Assembly (NCBI GenBank): GCA_947504035.1
Contig: CANNGA010000014.1
Location: forward strand, 58,339-122,338
Source of the DNA: an uncultured Flavobacteriaceae bacterium
GTDB taxonomy: Bacteria > Bacteroidota > Bacteroidia > Flavobacteriales > Flavobacteriaceae
DNA: 64,000 nucleotides
Direction of reading: 5' to 3'
The position numbers were made by a program, and so were the translations under genes. The notes below the pieces were generated by a model. The model was given only the letters and a program-made list of their open reading frames with translations. It ran no database searches and was not told the origin of the DNA. Shown in pieces: positions 25,154 to 35,160 of this stretch (positions are counted from its first letter, which is position 1; the number at the start of each line of letters is the position of its first letter).

Positions 25154-27766
25154 ATGAAATCTCAAGAAGTAAGGTCTACGTTTTTAAGTTTTTTTGAGGG
25201 TAAAAAACACAGTATAGTTCCATCTGCACCTATGGTTTTAAAAGATGATCCTACCCTAATGTTTGTAAACTCAGGAATGGCTCCATTTAAAGAATACTTT
25301 TTAGGGAATTCCAGACCAAAAAACAATAGAATTTCTGATACGCAAAAATGTTTACGCGTTTCAGGAAAACATAATGATTTAGAGGAAGTAGGTTACGATA
25401 CCTATCATCATACCTTATTTGAAATGCTGGGCAACTGGAGTTTTGGAGATTATTTTAAGAAAGAGGCTATTGCTTGGGCTTGGGAATTACTAACAGAGGT
25501 TTATGGTATAGATAAGGACATTTTGTATGTTACCGTTTTTGAAGGTAGCACCGATGATGGCTTAGATATGGATACCGAAGCTTACGATTTTTGGAAAGCA
25601 CATATCTCTGAAGATCGTATTTTAAAAGGTGATAAAAAGGATAATTTTTGGGAAATGGGAGAACAAGGTCCTTGTGGTCCTTGTAGTGAAATACATGTAG
25701 ATATTCGTTCTGCAGAAGAAAAAGCTAAGGTTCCAGGAAAGGATTTAGTGAACATGGATCATCCACAAGTTGTTGAAATTTGGAACTTGGTGTTCATGCA
25801 GTACAATAGAAAAGCGAATGGCAGTTTAGAAGTATTGCCTAATAAGCATATTGATACTGGTATGGGCTTTGAACGTTTGTGTATGGTATTGCAAGACGTA
25901 AAGTCTAATTACGATACCGATGTATTTACTCCTATTATTCGTGAAATAGAAACAATTACCAGTACCAAGTATGGTCGTGAAGATAAAGTAGATATCGCCG
26001 TTCGTGTTATCGCCGATCATGTGCGCGCCGTAGCATTTTCTATTGCCGATGGACAGCTACCAAGTAATACAGGTGCAGGGTATGTAATTCGTAGAATTTT
26101 ACGCAGAGCGGTACGTTATGGCTTTACGTTTTTAAATAAAAAAGAAGCATTTATCTACAGGTTGGTAGATGTGTTGAGTACACAAATGGGAACAGCTTTT
26201 CCAGAGCTGATCGCACAGAAACAATTGATAGAGAATGTTATTAAGGAAGAAGAAAATTCATTTTTAAGAACCTTAGATCAAGGTTTGGTGCTTTTAGATG
26301 GTATTATAGAAGCTACCAAGGGCACTACTGTTTCTGGAGAAAAGGCTTTCGAATTGTATGATACATATGGTTTTCCTAAAGATCTTACGGCACTCATTCT
26401 TTCTGAAAAAGGCCTTCAATTGGATGAAGAAGGATTTGAAATAGAACTGCAAAAGCAAAAAGACCGTTCTAAAGCTGCCAGTGCTTCGTCTACAGACGAT
26501 TGGACATTTTTAGTAGAAAATGCCGAAGAGCAATTTGTAGGTTATGATACGCTAGAAGCTGAAGTAACGTTAACCCGCTATAGAAAGGTAACGACGAAAA
26601 AAGATGGGGAAATGTACCAGTTGGTGTTTAATAACACACCGTTTTACCCCGAAGGTGGAGGACAAGTTGGAGATAAAGGGTATTTAGAAACGCCTCAAGG
26701 TGATGTGGTTTATATTTTAGATACCAAAAAGGAGAGTAATGTAATCATTCATTTTACTAAGAATTTACCTAAAGATTTAAAGGTATCATTTAAAGCGGTT
26801 GTGGATGCGAAACAACGTTTTAGAACAGAATGTAACCATACCGCAACACACTTATTGCATCAAGCATTACGGGAAGTACTCGGTACGCATGTTGAGCAAA
26901 AAGGAAGTGCAGTACATTCTAAGTATTTGCGTTTTGATTTTTCTCATTTTTCTAAATTAACAGATGAAGCCCTACGAGATGTAGAAGATTTTGTAAACAG
27001 ACGTATAGAAGGGAAGTTGCCTTTGGTAGAAAAGCGCAATATGCCTAAAGAAGCGGCTATAGCAGAAGGAGCAATGAGCCTGTTTGGTGAAAAATACGGA
27101 GATACAGTACGTGCCATTCGATTTGGGAATTCTATTGAATTATGTGGAGGGACCCATGTTGATAATACGGCAGATATATGGCATTTTAAAATCATATCAG
27201 AAGGCGCAGTAGCCTCTGGAATTAGACGTATAGAAGCCATTACAAACGATGCTGTTAAGGATTTTTACCATCAGAATAACGAAGCGTTTTTCGAAATGAA
27301 AGCGTTATTAAATAATGTAAAAACACCTGTAAAGGCCTTACAGAGCTTACAAGAAGAAAACAGCACGCTTAAAAAACAAATAGAGGGACTTCTTAAGGAA
27401 AAAGCCCAACATGTAAAGGGAGCTCTTAAAGAAGAGTTACGTGTTATTAATGGCGTACATTTTTTAGCCAAAACGTTAGATTTAGATGCTGCGGGCTTAA
27501 AAGATGTGGCCTTCGAACTGGGAGGTCAGTTTGATACCCTTTTTCTTTTATTAGCCACAGAGCAAAATGGAAAAGCATTATTGTCCTGTTATATTTCTAA
27601 AGGTTTAGTAGAAGATAGAGGCCTAAATGCAGGGCAGGTGGTTCGAGAATTAGGCAAGTTCATCCAAGGAGGTGGCGGTGGCCAGCCGTTCTTTGCTACT
27701 GCTGGAGGAAAGAACCCAGAAGGTATTGCGAAAGCCCTAATAGAAGCAGAACACTACATTCAATAA
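25154..27766 (+). CDS. alaS: Alanyl-tRNA synthetase
   Basis: An 870-residue class IIc synthetase that charges tRNA-Ala. The catalytic domain starts [19 protein letters not shown] with the class II motif 2 region ([11 protein letters not shown] ... [29 protein letters not shown]). The editing domain has the zinc ligands [11 protein letters not shown] and CGGTHV. The C-terminal DHHA1 domain carries a glycine run followed by QPFFATAGG. Length and order match the family. It has a long upstream gap and a long, perfect hairpin terminator downstream. Confidence 0.98.
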   Translation: MKSQEVRSTFLSFFEGKKHSIVPSAPMVLKDDPTLMFVNSGMAPFKEYFLGNSRPKNNRISDTQKCLRVSGKHNDLEEVGYDTYHHTLFEMLGNWSFGDYFKKEAIAWAWELLTEVYGIDKDILYVTVFEGSTDDGLDMDTEAYDFWKAHISEDRILKGDKKDNFWEMGEQGPCGPCSEIHVDIRSAEEKAKVPGKDLVNMDHPQVVEIWNLVFMQYNRKANGSLEVLPNKHIDTGMGFERLCMVLQDVKSNYDTDVFTPIIREIETITSTKYGREDKVDIAVRVIADHVRAVAFSIADGQLPSNTGAGYVIRRILRRAVRYGFTFLNKKEAFIYRLVDVLSTQMGTAFPELIAQKQLIENVIKEEENSFLRTLDQGLVLLDGIIEATKGTTVSGEKAFELYDTYGFPKDLTALILSEKGLQLDEEGFEIELQKQKDRSKAASASSTDDWTFLVENAEEQFVGYDTLEAEVTLTRYRKVTTKKDGEMYQLVFNNTPFYPEGGGQVGDKGYLETPQGDVVYILDTKKESNVIIHFTKNLPKDLKVSFKAVVDAKQRFRTECNHTATHLLHQALREVLGTHVEQKGSAVHSKYLRFDFSHFSKLTDEALRDVEDFVNRRIEGKLPLVEKRNMPKEAAIAEGAMSLFGEKYGDTVRAIRFGNSIELCGGTHVDNTADIWHFKIISEGAVASGIRRIEAITNDAVKDFYHQNNEAFFEMKALLNNVKTPVKALQSLQEENSTLKKQIEGLLKEKAQHVKGALKEELRVINGVHFLAKTLDLDAAGLKDVAFELGGQFDTLFLLLATEQNGKALLSCYISKGLVEDRGLNAGQVVRELGKFIQGGGGGQPFFATAGGKNPEGIAKALIEAEHYIQ

Positions 27767-27803
27767 TACTAAGGCGTTAACTGTTTAGTGCAGCATGCTA
27801 AAA

Positions 27804-27858
27804 AAAATGGAATAACAGGTAGTTAAACTACGGGTTATTCCATTTTAAGTTTTAATTT
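27804..27858 (+). terminator. Strong terminator hairpin after alaS
   Basis: A 13-base perfect stem (AAAATGGAATAAC with GTTATTCCATTTT) continues inward as GTAGT/ACTAC. The T-rich tail is broken (TTTTAAGTTTTAATTT). It ends about 90 bases before the next gene. Confidence 0.85.
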
Positions 27859-27948
27859 GAATGCATCTAAGAAAGCTTTAAAACCTGTGCCATTATCAAT
27901 TATAATGGTGTGTATACCCTAACCTGTGTAAGTAATTGGATTTAAGAT

Positions 27949-28917
27949 ATGATATTACAAACTAAAATTCCTTTAGAACAACAGTCTCATAACTGTATTG
28001 ATTACAATTCTAAATTGGTCACTATTGGCTCTTGTTTTTCCGATCATATTGGCGGAAAACTAGAGGCCTTTAAGTTTGTAACAACACGAAACCCTATGGG
28101 TATTTTGTTTCATCCCAAAGCGATAGAAACGCTTATAGCAGATGCTGTTGGAAATGTAATATATAACTCTAAAGATGTGTTTCAGCATCATGAGCAATGG
28201 CATAGTTTTAAAGCACATTCAGTACATAGTAATAGTTCTAAGGCAACACTTTTAGCCCATTTAAACGCAGCGTTACAGACCACACGAGATGCGTTACTAA
28301 ACGCGACACACGTTACCATAACTCTTGGAACAGCATGGGTATATCAGCATCTGGACTCTCAGGCTGTTGTCGCGAATTGTCATAAAGTGCCTCAAAGCGC
28401 ATTTCAAAAAAAACTATTGCCGGTAGCTGCTATAGGAGAGAGTTTAAAGCGCTGTGTGGCTTTAATTCATGGTATCAATCCAAAGGCTACCATTATATTT
28501 ACAGTATCGCCTGTGCGGCATTTAAAAGATGGTTTTATAGAAAATACAAGAAGTAAATCACATTTAATTACTGCAATTCATGAGACTATAAACCTTGTAG
28601 AAAAAGAGAACCCCTCGCAGCTTCATTATTTTCCAGCCTATGAAATCATGATGGACGAATTGCGTGATTACCGCTTTTATACGTCGGATATGATACACCC
28701 AAGTGCATTAGCAATAGATTATATTTGGGAGCACTTTACTACAGTGTGGATGACACCTGCAACCCTTACAACACTTAAGAAGATCGCAACGCTCCTTAAG
28801 CGCTTACAACATAAAGCATTTCATCCAGATTCTGAAGCCCATCAAGCCTTTTTAAAAAAGACAAGGCTTCAAATTCAAGAACTTCAACGTACGTATCCAA
28901 ATATTGAGTTTCGATAA
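27949..28917 (+). CDS. GSCFA domain protein
   Basis: A 322-residue protein with the family signature TIGSCFSDHIGGKLEAFKF (Gly27-Ser28) close to the N-terminus, then NPMGILFHP, ITLGTAWVY, NCHKVP and the conserved late segment VSPVRHLKDGFIENTRSKSHL ... YFPAYEIMMDELRDYRFYTSDMIHPS. The GSCFA family is related to SGNH-type esterases; the serine in GSCF and the late D-x-x-H (DMIH) would be the catalytic pair. The substrate is unknown. It is cytosolic, with no signal peptide. Confidence 0.93.
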   Translation: MILQTKIPLEQQSHNCIDYNSKLVTIGSCFSDHIGGKLEAFKFVTTRNPMGILFHPKAIETLIADAVGNVIYNSKDVFQHHEQWHSFKAHSVHSNSSKATLLAHLNAALQTTRDALLNATHVTITLGTAWVYQHLDSQAVVANCHKVPQSAFQKKLLPVAAIGESLKRCVALIHGINPKATIIFTVSPVRHLKDGFIENTRSKSHLITAIHETINLVEKENPSQLHYFPAYEIMMDELRDYRFYTSDMIHPSALAIDYIWEHFTTVWMTPATLTTLKKIATLLKRLQHKAFHPDSEAHQAFLKKTRLQIQELQRTYPNIEFR

Positions 28918-29442
28918 AGTGCTGATTTCAAAACATTTAAAATGTTGGCAAACAACACTTTTAACGACTTTTTAACATTTTTTAATAGCATTTAATCGAG
29001 TAAATATGTTTTTACAAGATCTGTTGTATACATTTAGAATGCTATTAATCAGTTCAAACAATAAGCATCAATGACTTAATTAAAATTAAGGGGTTGATGC
29101 TTTTATGATTTTAAAGGGAGGTCTTACAGTTAAAAATTAATGATGTAAAGCGGATGAGATTTAATACCTAGGATAAGTATTGAACTTCTAAAAGATTTTT
29201 TGAAACTATTAGTTTTTTTTAAAATCAGACATTAAGATAAATATGTTTTTCAGGAATTGAGGGTGCGTTTTCATATTTTAGAAAGCGACCTCTGTATGAT
29301 TTAAACATCGCTTAACATTTAAGTGATATACGACCCAGGATATAGATCTATCTTTGAACTGTTATTAAATAGTAGCAAAAAAATGCATTGGTTAGACTTC
29401 TTATGTCGAAGGAAACTAATGTTTTTTTGTTTAAATTCGTGT
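28918..29442 (+). other. 525-base region without a convincing gene
   Basis: No open frame looks coding. The main structure is the nested hairpin at 29063-29102, listed separately. The frame of the following gene is open back to about 29323, but I place the start at 29443. Confidence 0.5.
29063..29106 (+). terminator. Nested hairpin, possible late terminator or small RNA end
   Basis: Outer arms AAGCATCAA / TTGATGCTT (9 bases, perfect) enclose inner arms CTTAATT / AATTAAG (7 bases, perfect). A short T-rich tail follows. It lies about 145 bases after the GSCFA gene, further than usual for a terminator of that gene. Confidence 0.5.
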
Positions 29443-30057
29443 ATGCGAAAAATATTATTAGGAGCCGTTTTAACACTTGTTATTGTCTTTACATTTAAAC
29501 ATTGTGAAGACAAGACTGATGAACAGGCCATGTTACTAGAGCGTTCAGCCCTTATTCAAAAGCAAATTAATAATGTTGGTAAACTGGTCGTTACCGAAGG
29601 GTATTTTAGCGAAGTATTTACTTATAAGAGTTCCAAGGCTGTTTTTGGGGATTTGCTTTCTGCTGAAAAAAAAGCTTTAGTTGTTGTCAATGCCGAGGTA
29701 ACGTTAGCTTACGATTTGAGTAAACTCAATTACGAGATCGATGAGGTTCAAAAAACGCTAACATTAACGCAGATTCCAGAAGCAGAACTTAAAATAAATC
29801 CAGATTTAGAGTATTATGATATTCAAGCAGATTACTTAAATCCGTTTGGAGCGAATGATTATAATGCTATAAATAAAAAAGTAAAAGCCGTTTTGGCTAA
29901 AAAAATAGAAGCCTCAGATTTAAAAGCAAATGCCAAAAATAGGCTTATAAGTGAGCTTTCTAAATTATACATCCTAACGAATTCTTTAGGATGGACTTTA
30001 AAATACAACACAAATATTATTGACAGCCCAGAAAGTCTAGAAACGATTAGCTTATAA
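29443..30057 (+). CDS. DUF4230 domain protein
   Basis: A 204-residue protein from the ATG at 29443 with one membrane segment or signal (MRKILLGAVLTLVIVFTF). The frame continues upstream to 29323, but those residues lack a leader and I reject them. The domain is DUF4230: LVVTEGYFSEVFTYKSSK, KKALVVVNAEVTLAYDLSKLNYEID, and a C-terminal helix-rich region with NPFGANDYNAINKKVKAVLA and LIISELSKLY-like segment. Function is unknown. It converges with the rhodanese gene and their 3' ends overlap by 11 bases. Confidence 0.87.
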   Translation: MRKILLGAVLTLVIVFTFKHCEDKTDEQAMLLERSALIQKQINNVGKLVVTEGYFSEVFTYKSSKAVFGDLLSAEKKALVVVNAEVTLAYDLSKLNYEIDEVQKTLTLTQIPEAELKINPDLEYYDIQADYLNPFGANDYNAINKKVKAVLAKKIEASDLKANAKNRLISELSKLYILTNSLGWTLKYNTNIIDSPESLETISL

Positions 30058-30355
30058 TACGTTGTAGATCGGTCATGGCACCACCATTAATGGCTTCAAT
30101 ACCATGCTGTTTTAGCAGCTTAGTTGCTCTGTCTGAGCGGACACCTCTTTTACAGTAGGCGACAATGGGTTTGTTTAATGCTATTACGGTATTAATTTGG
30201 GCTTTAAGATTATTTAAGGGGATATGAATGGCGTTTTCTAGATGTGCCGCGTCCCACTCTTCTTGTGTACGCACATCTAAAAGCAGCGCGTTTCTATTAA
30301 CAAAGGTTTTTATTTTTTTAGAATTTCCTTTGAATAAAAATTGAAGTACATGCAT
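30047..30355 (-). CDS. Rhodanese-like domain protein
   Basis: A 102-residue single rhodanese fold: LLDVRTQEEWDAAHLENAIHIPLNN followed by the active-site loop VAYCKRGVRSDRA (Cys68 as persulfide carrier) and the closing ATKLLKQHGIEAINGGAMTDLQ. Such proteins transfer sulfane sulfur; the partner is unknown. The domain is complete and the catalytic Cys is present. Its 3' end overlaps the convergent DUF4230 gene. Confidence 0.94.
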   Translation of the reverse strand: MHVLQFLFKGNSKKIKTFVNRNALLLDVRTQEEWDAAHLENAIHIPLNNLKAQINTVIALNKPIVAYCKRGVRSDRATKLLKQHGIEAINGGAMTDLQRIIS

Positions 30356-30623
30356 GTGTCTCGTTTAGAACTACAATAGATTAAAGCTTAAAAGCTGTAT
30401 TAGCGGTGTGAAAATAGTGCTTTGTAGGATGCTTTACTATAAAAAACGCTAAAGCGTAAAATAATTCAGTTCACCCTCTTTTTATAAAGAAGGAACGTTA
30501 AAAACATTTTTAGAGTACGATTGGAAAGGCAAGTTCTTAGCGCGAAAAGTTATTGCGTTGTATCTGTTTTGTGTGTAGAGCATCATTTTTTATGTATATT
30601 CAACCCTTAAAAATAATTGTTTT

Positions 30624-31373
30624 ATGGAACCGTATGTAACATTAAAAATTGAGAATAATGTAGGGTATGTTGAGTTTTTTCATCCCAATAGAAACTCTAT
30701 GCCTAGTGATGTTTTAACGCAACTAGAAAATACAATCGTTTCTGCTGGGAAAAACGAGGCGGTAAAAGTTATTGTATTGCAAAGTGGCGGTGACAGAACA
30801 TTTTGCGCAGGAGCCAGTTTTAACGAAGTTATAGCTATAGAAAATGAAGAAATGGGTAAAGCGTTTTTTTCTGGTTTTGCAAATGTGATTAATGCCATGC
30901 GTAAATGCCCTAAATTAATTATTGGTCGTGTGCAAGGTAAAACTGTAGGCGGAGGTGTAGGTTTGGCTGCGGCAACCGACTATTGTCTGGCCACAAGATA
31001 TGCGGCGATACGTCTTAGTGAATTGAGTATAGGTATTGGGCCTTTTGTGATTGAACCTGCGGTATCTCGAAAAATAGGAAAAATAGCCATGTCGCAAATG
31101 ACTATTGATGCCGAAACTTTTTTTTCTTGGGAATTCGCTAGAGATAAAGGCTTATATGCAGATGTTTTTGAAACTACTGAAGCTCTTGATAGCGCAGTGA
31201 AAACCTTAGCAGAAAAACTAGCAAGTTACAATCCTGAAGCTTTATTAGAAATGAAAAAAGTAATCTGGCAAGGTACCGAAGATTGGGATGCGTTACTAGC
31301 AGAACGAGCAGCGGTAAGTGGCAGATTAGTGTTAAGCGAATTTACCAAGAAAACATTGAAACGTTTTAGGTGA
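30624..31373 (+). CDS. Enoyl-CoA hydratase/isomerase family protein
   Basis: A 249-residue crotonase-fold enzyme. The first oxyanion-hole segment is TFCAGASFNEV and the second is GKTVGGGVGLAAATDYCLAT. The catalytic-glutamate region is LSELSIGIGPFVIEPAV. The end carries LASYNPEALLEMKKVIW. Members hydrate or isomerise acyl-CoA substrates; the acyl group cannot be fixed here. No fatty-acid or branched-chain degradation genes are adjacent, so the pathway is unassigned. Confidence 0.92.
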   Translation: MEPYVTLKIENNVGYVEFFHPNRNSMPSDVLTQLENTIVSAGKNEAVKVIVLQSGGDRTFCAGASFNEVIAIENEEMGKAFFSGFANVINAMRKCPKLIIGRVQGKTVGGGVGLAAATDYCLATRYAAIRLSELSIGIGPFVIEPAVSRKIGKIAMSQMTIDAETFFSWEFARDKGLYADVFETTEALDSAVKTLAEKLASYNPEALLEMKKVIWQGTEDWDALLAERAAVSGRLVLSEFTKKTLKRFR

Positions 31374-31522
31374 TGTCTTAAAGAGCATGAATTGCTTTTC
31401 GTAGGTATTGGATTGTTATAGATGTTGTGTTTTGCGTTAACGAGGAAAAAAGAGTTCTAACGATTATAGTGTTGTTTATTTTGATGAAGATTTAGTTTCG
31501 AAGCTAATTTAATAGAGATTAT

Positions 31523-32149
31523 ATGAGTTTTATAAAGTATGGAGTCGTTGTAATAGGTATGATGTTCATGTTAAGCTGTGCGTCGGGGTACAAACCTGTA
31601 CATCCAACAACGGTTGATTACAAATCACAGGTTAAAGAAGGTGATCTTGTGTTTCAGTATAAATTTGATGTCTTGTCAAAAAAATACGCCAGAAAGCAAC
31701 TTAAAAAAGGAGTGAAATTAGTCGCTGTAAAATTTACAAATACGTCTGATAAAGATTTGATTTTTGGTAAGGATTTTGAAATTATTTACGGCAATGGAAA
31801 TGCTGTAGAAGTTTTAGATGTTGACCAAACATTTAATGCGTTAAAGCAAAAAGGGGCTTTTCATTTATTTTATTTATTGTTAACACCAATGCAATTTAAT
31901 AGTACAACATCAACTAATGTTGGTGGAAGACAGCTAACAGAAACAAGTTCTACTCCTATAGGGTTGGTCATTGGACCTGCTTTAGCAGCTACGAATATCA
32001 TTGTAGCAGGAACGGCTAATACCAAATTTAAAGAAGAAATGTTAAGGAATAACATTTACGGAGAAACGATAAAGAAGGGAGACGTTAAATATGGTTTGTT
32101 AGGAATTAAATCCGATTCATATGATAACTTGACTATAAAAATGAATTAA
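31523..32149 (+). CDS. Lipoprotein of unknown function
   Basis: A 208-residue protein with a lipoprotein signal (VVIGMMFMLSCASG, Cys19). The mature region begins YKPVHPTTVDYKSQV and has a beta-rich middle (VKLVAVKFTNTSDKDLIFGKDFEI) followed by a hydrophobic stretch rich in Ala and Thr. I do not recognise a named family. It is monocistronic, ending in a strong bidirectional terminator shared with the convergent DUF4136 gene. Confidence 0.75.
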   Translation: MSFIKYGVVVIGMMFMLSCASGYKPVHPTTVDYKSQVKEGDLVFQYKFDVLSKKYARKQLKKGVKLVAVKFTNTSDKDLIFGKDFEIIYGNGNAVEVLDVDQTFNALKQKGAFHLFYLLLTPMQFNSTTSTNVGGRQLTETSSTPIGLVIGPALAATNIIVAGTANTKFKEEMLRNNIYGETIKKGDVKYGLLGIKSDSYDNLTIKMN

Positions 32150-32151
32150 CT

Positions 32152-32182
32152 AAAAAAAGCGACTTCTTAAAGTCGCTTTTTT
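32152..32182. terminator. Bidirectional terminator
   Basis: A-tract, stem GCGACTT, loop CTTA, stem AAGTCGC, T-tract. The symmetry serves both the lipoprotein gene on the left and the convergent DUF4136 gene on the right. Confidence 0.92.
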
Positions 32183-32185
32183 AGT

Positions 32186-32764
32186 TTACTTAACCGCTGC
32201 TATTTGCGGTGGGTATTGTGCCATTATTTTAGACACAAATTCTTTAATGCGTTCCTCTTTCTTTTCAACGTTATCTGTTAAATAGCCAGTGCCTTTGCCC
32301 TGCCAGATCAATTCTTTTTTAGAGGTATGTACTAAGTCTATAAATAATATACCTTCTACATTTGTGGATACAGCGGGTTGGTTAAATCCCCAGCCCCATC
32401 TAGGACCAAAGCCACCCCAGGGACCGAAACCGCCCCAGCCCCAACCGCCAAAGCCCCAAGAGTTGTTGTAGACATCAACACGTTGGTTGGATTTTGTAAA
32501 TATGCTTACCAAAATATCTGGATTTTCAGACTTGGTAAAGCCTTTGGCAAGCATTTCAGCTTCGATAGCTCGTAGAATTCTACGTTTGTCTAAGTCGCTA
32601 ATTTCTGCTTTGTCAATACCTGTTTTAAAAAAAGCAAAGGTTTTTAAGGTTTCAAAATTTGCCTTTCTATCATAATCGGAAGATACACGAACAGAGGAAC
32701 AAGATGTCACGACAATTAGTAATGCTAAAAGCGCCATCATTTTTGATAATTTTTTCATAGCCAT
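32186..32764 (-). CDS. DUF4136 domain lipoprotein
   Basis: A 192-residue protein with lipobox VTSC (Cys22). The mature part matches DUF4136: VRVSSDYDRKANFETLKTFAFFKTG, then ILRAIEAEMLAKGFTKSENPDILVSIFTKS, then a Gly/Trp-rich loop (GWGWGGFGPWGGFGP) and the family ending VEGILFIDLVHTSKKELIWQGKGTGYL. Such proteins are envelope lipoproteins of unknown function. The Gly/Trp loop is typical of the family in this phylum. Confidence 0.92.
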   Translation of the reverse strand: MAMKKLSKMMALLALLIVVTSCSSVRVSSDYDRKANFETLKTFAFFKTGIDKAEISDLDKRRILRAIEAEMLAKGFTKSENPDILVSIFTKSNQRVDVYNNSWGFGGWGWGGFGPWGGFGPRWGWGFNQPAVSTNVEGILFIDLVHTSKKELIWQGKGTGYLTDNVEKKEERIKEFVSKIMAQYPPQIAAVK

Positions 32765-32851
32765 AGGGTTTTACTTTAATATTAAAAGTCTAGAAAATAC
32801 AGTCAGCGTTTATAACGTATTAAGTATCAATAACCATACCATAAAATCAAA

Positions 32852-33016
32852 CTATTTTTTTATAGAATTTGTCTTTTTATTATAACCATAAGGGCAGTGC
32901 CTGCACCCACTTTCACAACAGTAACCGCGTTTTAAATGGTACTGTTCTGTAAAACAGCGGTACCCTTCAGGCGTTAGGTAATAGTCTCCTGCTTCTGGTG
33001 TTATATTTTTTTTCAC
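32852..33016 (-). CDS. Small DUF5522 protein
   Basis: A 54-residue cytosolic protein from the GTG at 33016. It contains YYLTPEGYRCFTEQYHLKRG followed by YCCESGCRHCPYGY, the DUF5522 signature. The five conserved cysteines and a histidine (C-C-x3-C-x2-H-C) would suit binding of zinc or an iron-sulfur cluster, but the role is unknown. No ATG is available in frame; GTG at this place gives the usual length. The gene is short enough to be missed in routine annotation. Confidence 0.85.
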   Translation of the reverse strand: MKKNITPEAGDYYLTPEGYRCFTEQYHLKRGYCCESGCRHCPYGYNKKTNSIKK

Positions 33017-33115
33017 GTATGTTAGATCTTGGATAATCTCAATACAAAAAAGTAGAGAGCGTTTGTTTTTACAAAGATAAAGTAAATTGGAGTGGTTTTT
33101 GAAGTAGAGGTTACT

Positions 33116-33454
33116 ATGCTTATCATTTCAAAATATCTCGTACCTAAAGGGTATCTAGGACTTGCATTATATCCTTTTATTTTTTTGTCTCAAGAGACTT
33201 TAAAACAAAATAAAACGATTATAAATCATGAGAGGATACATTTAAAGCAACAGTTAGAACTTCTTATTGTCGGGTTTTATCTTTGGTATGTTTTAGAGTT
33301 TATATTACGATTATGTTGGCATAGACAATGGCAAAAAGCGTACAGAACGCTATCTTTTGAGCGCGAAGCTTACGCTAAAGAAACGGATTTGACGTATTTG
33401 GAGCAACGTAATTTTTGGAGCTTTTTAAAGTATATTCGCAGTCATGAAGTTTAA
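33116..33454 (+). CDS. Small membrane protein with an HExxH motif
   Basis: A 112-residue protein from the ATG at 33116 (the longer frame to 33092 needs a GTG). It has a hydrophobic N-terminus (YLGLALYPFIFLSQ), then NHERIHLKQQLELL with HExxH (His38, Glu39, His42), then a second hydrophobic stretch (IVGFYLWYVLEFILRLCW), and a basic/acidic tail with SFEREAYAKE that could supply a third ligand. This looks like a reduced M48/M56-like zinc-peptidase core. It overlaps the PLP-enzyme gene by 11 bases. A function in proteolysis is inference; it could simply be a helical membrane protein. Confidence 0.72.
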   Translation: MLIISKYLVPKGYLGLALYPFIFLSQETLKQNKTIINHERIHLKQQLELLIVGFYLWYVLEFILRLCWHRQWQKAYRTLSFEREAYAKETDLTYLEQRNFWSFLKYIRSHEV

Positions 33455-34358
33455 TGCAAAACCAGTAATTACTCAAGCGGTGAGTTTGCCGTTTAAAAGT
33501 AGTGTTAAGCTCGCTTTAAAGCGTGAAGACATGTTGCATGAGTTTGTCTCTGGGAATAAGTATAGAAAGTTAAAATACAATCTTATCAAAGCAAAAGCGC
33601 AAGGCGCTAAAACATTGCTAACATTTGGAGGGGCTTATTCTAATCATATAGCAGCAGTTGCTATGGCAGGACACATCTATGGTTTTAAAACGGTAGGTGT
33701 GATAAGGGGAGAAGAACTTCATGATAAAGTAGAAAAAAATACCACACTTCGGTTTGCAAAAACAAATGGCATGCAGTTTAAATTTGTAAGCCGAACAGAC
33801 TATCGTAATAAAACATCAGATGCGTTTTTAAGTGCCTTAGAAAAAACATATGATGCGTTTTACCTTATTCCAGAAGGAGGAACGAATGCCTTAGCCGTTA
33901 AAGGCTGCGAAGAAATTTTAACAGATGCCGATTCTAACTATGATTTTGTATGCTGTGCAGTTGGCACAGGAGGCACTATTTCTGGACTTATAAATGGCGC
34001 ATTGCCCAAGCAACAAATTTTAGGATTTCCTGCTTTAAAAGGTTCGTTTTTACATGAAGATATTAGTAAATTTGCCAAGCAATCTAATTGGCAGTTGGTT
34101 GAGGATTACCATTTTGGTGGTTATGCAAAATTAAATGCAGAATTAATTCATTTTATAAATACATTTAAATCCCAGCATGGCATTTCTTTAGATCCCGTAT
34201 ATACGGGTAAAATGATGTTTGGAATTTACGATTTAATACAAAAAGGTTATTTTCCCAATGGGGCTAAAATACTAGCAGTGCATACAGGCGGTTTGCAAGG
34301 TATAGCAGGGATGAATAGCGTTTTGAAAAATAAAAATTTACCATTAATACAAGTCTAA
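33444..34358 (+). CDS. ACC deaminase / D-cysteine desulfhydrase family PLP enzyme
   Basis: A 304-residue fold-type II PLP enzyme. The PLP lysine is in SGNKYRKLKYNL, the nucleophile-facing SNH region is FGGAYSNHIAAVA, and the phosphate-binding loop is CCAVGTGGTISGL. The C-terminus has YTGKMMFGIYDLI and LAVHTGGLQG. D-cysteine desulfhydrase and ACC deaminase cannot be told apart from sequence alone; Flavobacteriia usually carry the former. It overlaps both neighbours and is likely co-translated with the small membrane protein and the glucosaminidase. Confidence 0.92.
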   Translation: MKFNAKPVITQAVSLPFKSSVKLALKREDMLHEFVSGNKYRKLKYNLIKAKAQGAKTLLTFGGAYSNHIAAVAMAGHIYGFKTVGVIRGEELHDKVEKNTTLRFAKTNGMQFKFVSRTDYRNKTSDAFLSALEKTYDAFYLIPEGGTNALAVKGCEEILTDADSNYDFVCCAVGTGGTISGLINGALPKQQILGFPALKGSFLHEDISKFAKQSNWQLVEDYHFGGYAKLNAELIHFINTFKSQHGISLDPVYTGKMMFGIYDLIQKGYFPNGAKILAVHTGGLQGIAGMNSVLKNKNLPLIQV

Positions 34359-35152
34359 TGAAGCGTATATTTATCGTATTTTTAATCGGTTTAAGCGTCT
34401 GCAATTGTGGGTCTAAGAAGGTGGTGACTAGAAAAAGTACACCAAGACATACGCCTAAAGTTGTGATAGAGAAACAAAGGCCAACAACAGCGCCAGTAGT
34501 ATCTAAGCCACGAACAGGAGGTAATGCTACAACGTTATATATAGAGACCTATAAAACAATTGCCCAAAAAGAAATGGCCTTGTATAATATTCCTGCAAGT
34601 ATTACGCTGGCACAGGGTATTTTAGAATCAGCTTCAGGTAAAGGGCGTCTTTCTGTTAAAGCGAATAATCATTTTGGTATTAAATGCCATAGTTGGACTG
34701 GAGCTAGAATTTATCATGATGATGATAAAAAAGGAGAATGTTTTAGGAAGTACAACGATCCTAAATATTCATTTAGAGACCATTCTACATTTTTAAGTGG
34801 GAGAAAGCGCTATGCTGCTTTATTCGATTTAAGTATAAGTAATTATAAAGGTTGGGCTAAGGGATTGAGAGCGGCAGGTTATGCTACAGATCCAAAATAC
34901 CCACAAAAACTTATTGCACTTATAGAACGCTATCAGTTGTACCGTTATGATGATGAAGTCCTTGGAGGGCCTATTTCTAGACCTGAAAACAAGCCTGAAA
35001 TAAAACATTCTGGCGTGGTACATGTTGTTAAAAAAGGGGATACCTTATACAGCATATCTAAACGCTACAAAACGACAGTAGAGCAGATACAAAAACATAA
35101 TAATATAAATGGTACAGCACTTTCTTTAGGGCAGGTACTTAAGATAAAATAA
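34358..35152 (+). CDS. Glucosaminidase-domain lipoprotein with LysM
   Basis: A 264-residue envelope enzyme. The lipobox is SVCNC (Cys15 or Cys17), followed by a basic/Pro linker. Residues ~58-195 are a mannosyl-glycoprotein endo-beta-N-acetylglucosaminidase-like domain with catalytic Glu90 in [16 protein letters not shown], and HFGIKCHSW plus [16 protein letters not shown] LysM module fills the C-terminus ([26 protein letters not shown]...). It should cleave peptidoglycan glycan strands. The stop codon of the PLP-enzyme gene overlaps its start by one base. Confidence 0.95.
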   Translation: MKRIFIVFLIGLSVCNCGSKKVVTRKSTPRHTPKVVIEKQRPTTAPVVSKPRTGGNATTLYIETYKTIAQKEMALYNIPASITLAQGILESASGKGRLSVKANNHFGIKCHSWTGARIYHDDDKKGECFRKYNDPKYSFRDHSTFLSGRKRYAALFDLSISNYKGWAKGLRAAGYATDPKYPQKLIALIERYQLYRYDDEVLGGPISRPENKPEIKHSGVVHVVKKGDTLYSISKRYKTTVEQIQKHNNINGTALSLGQVLKIK

Positions 35153-35160
35153 AACGTAAA

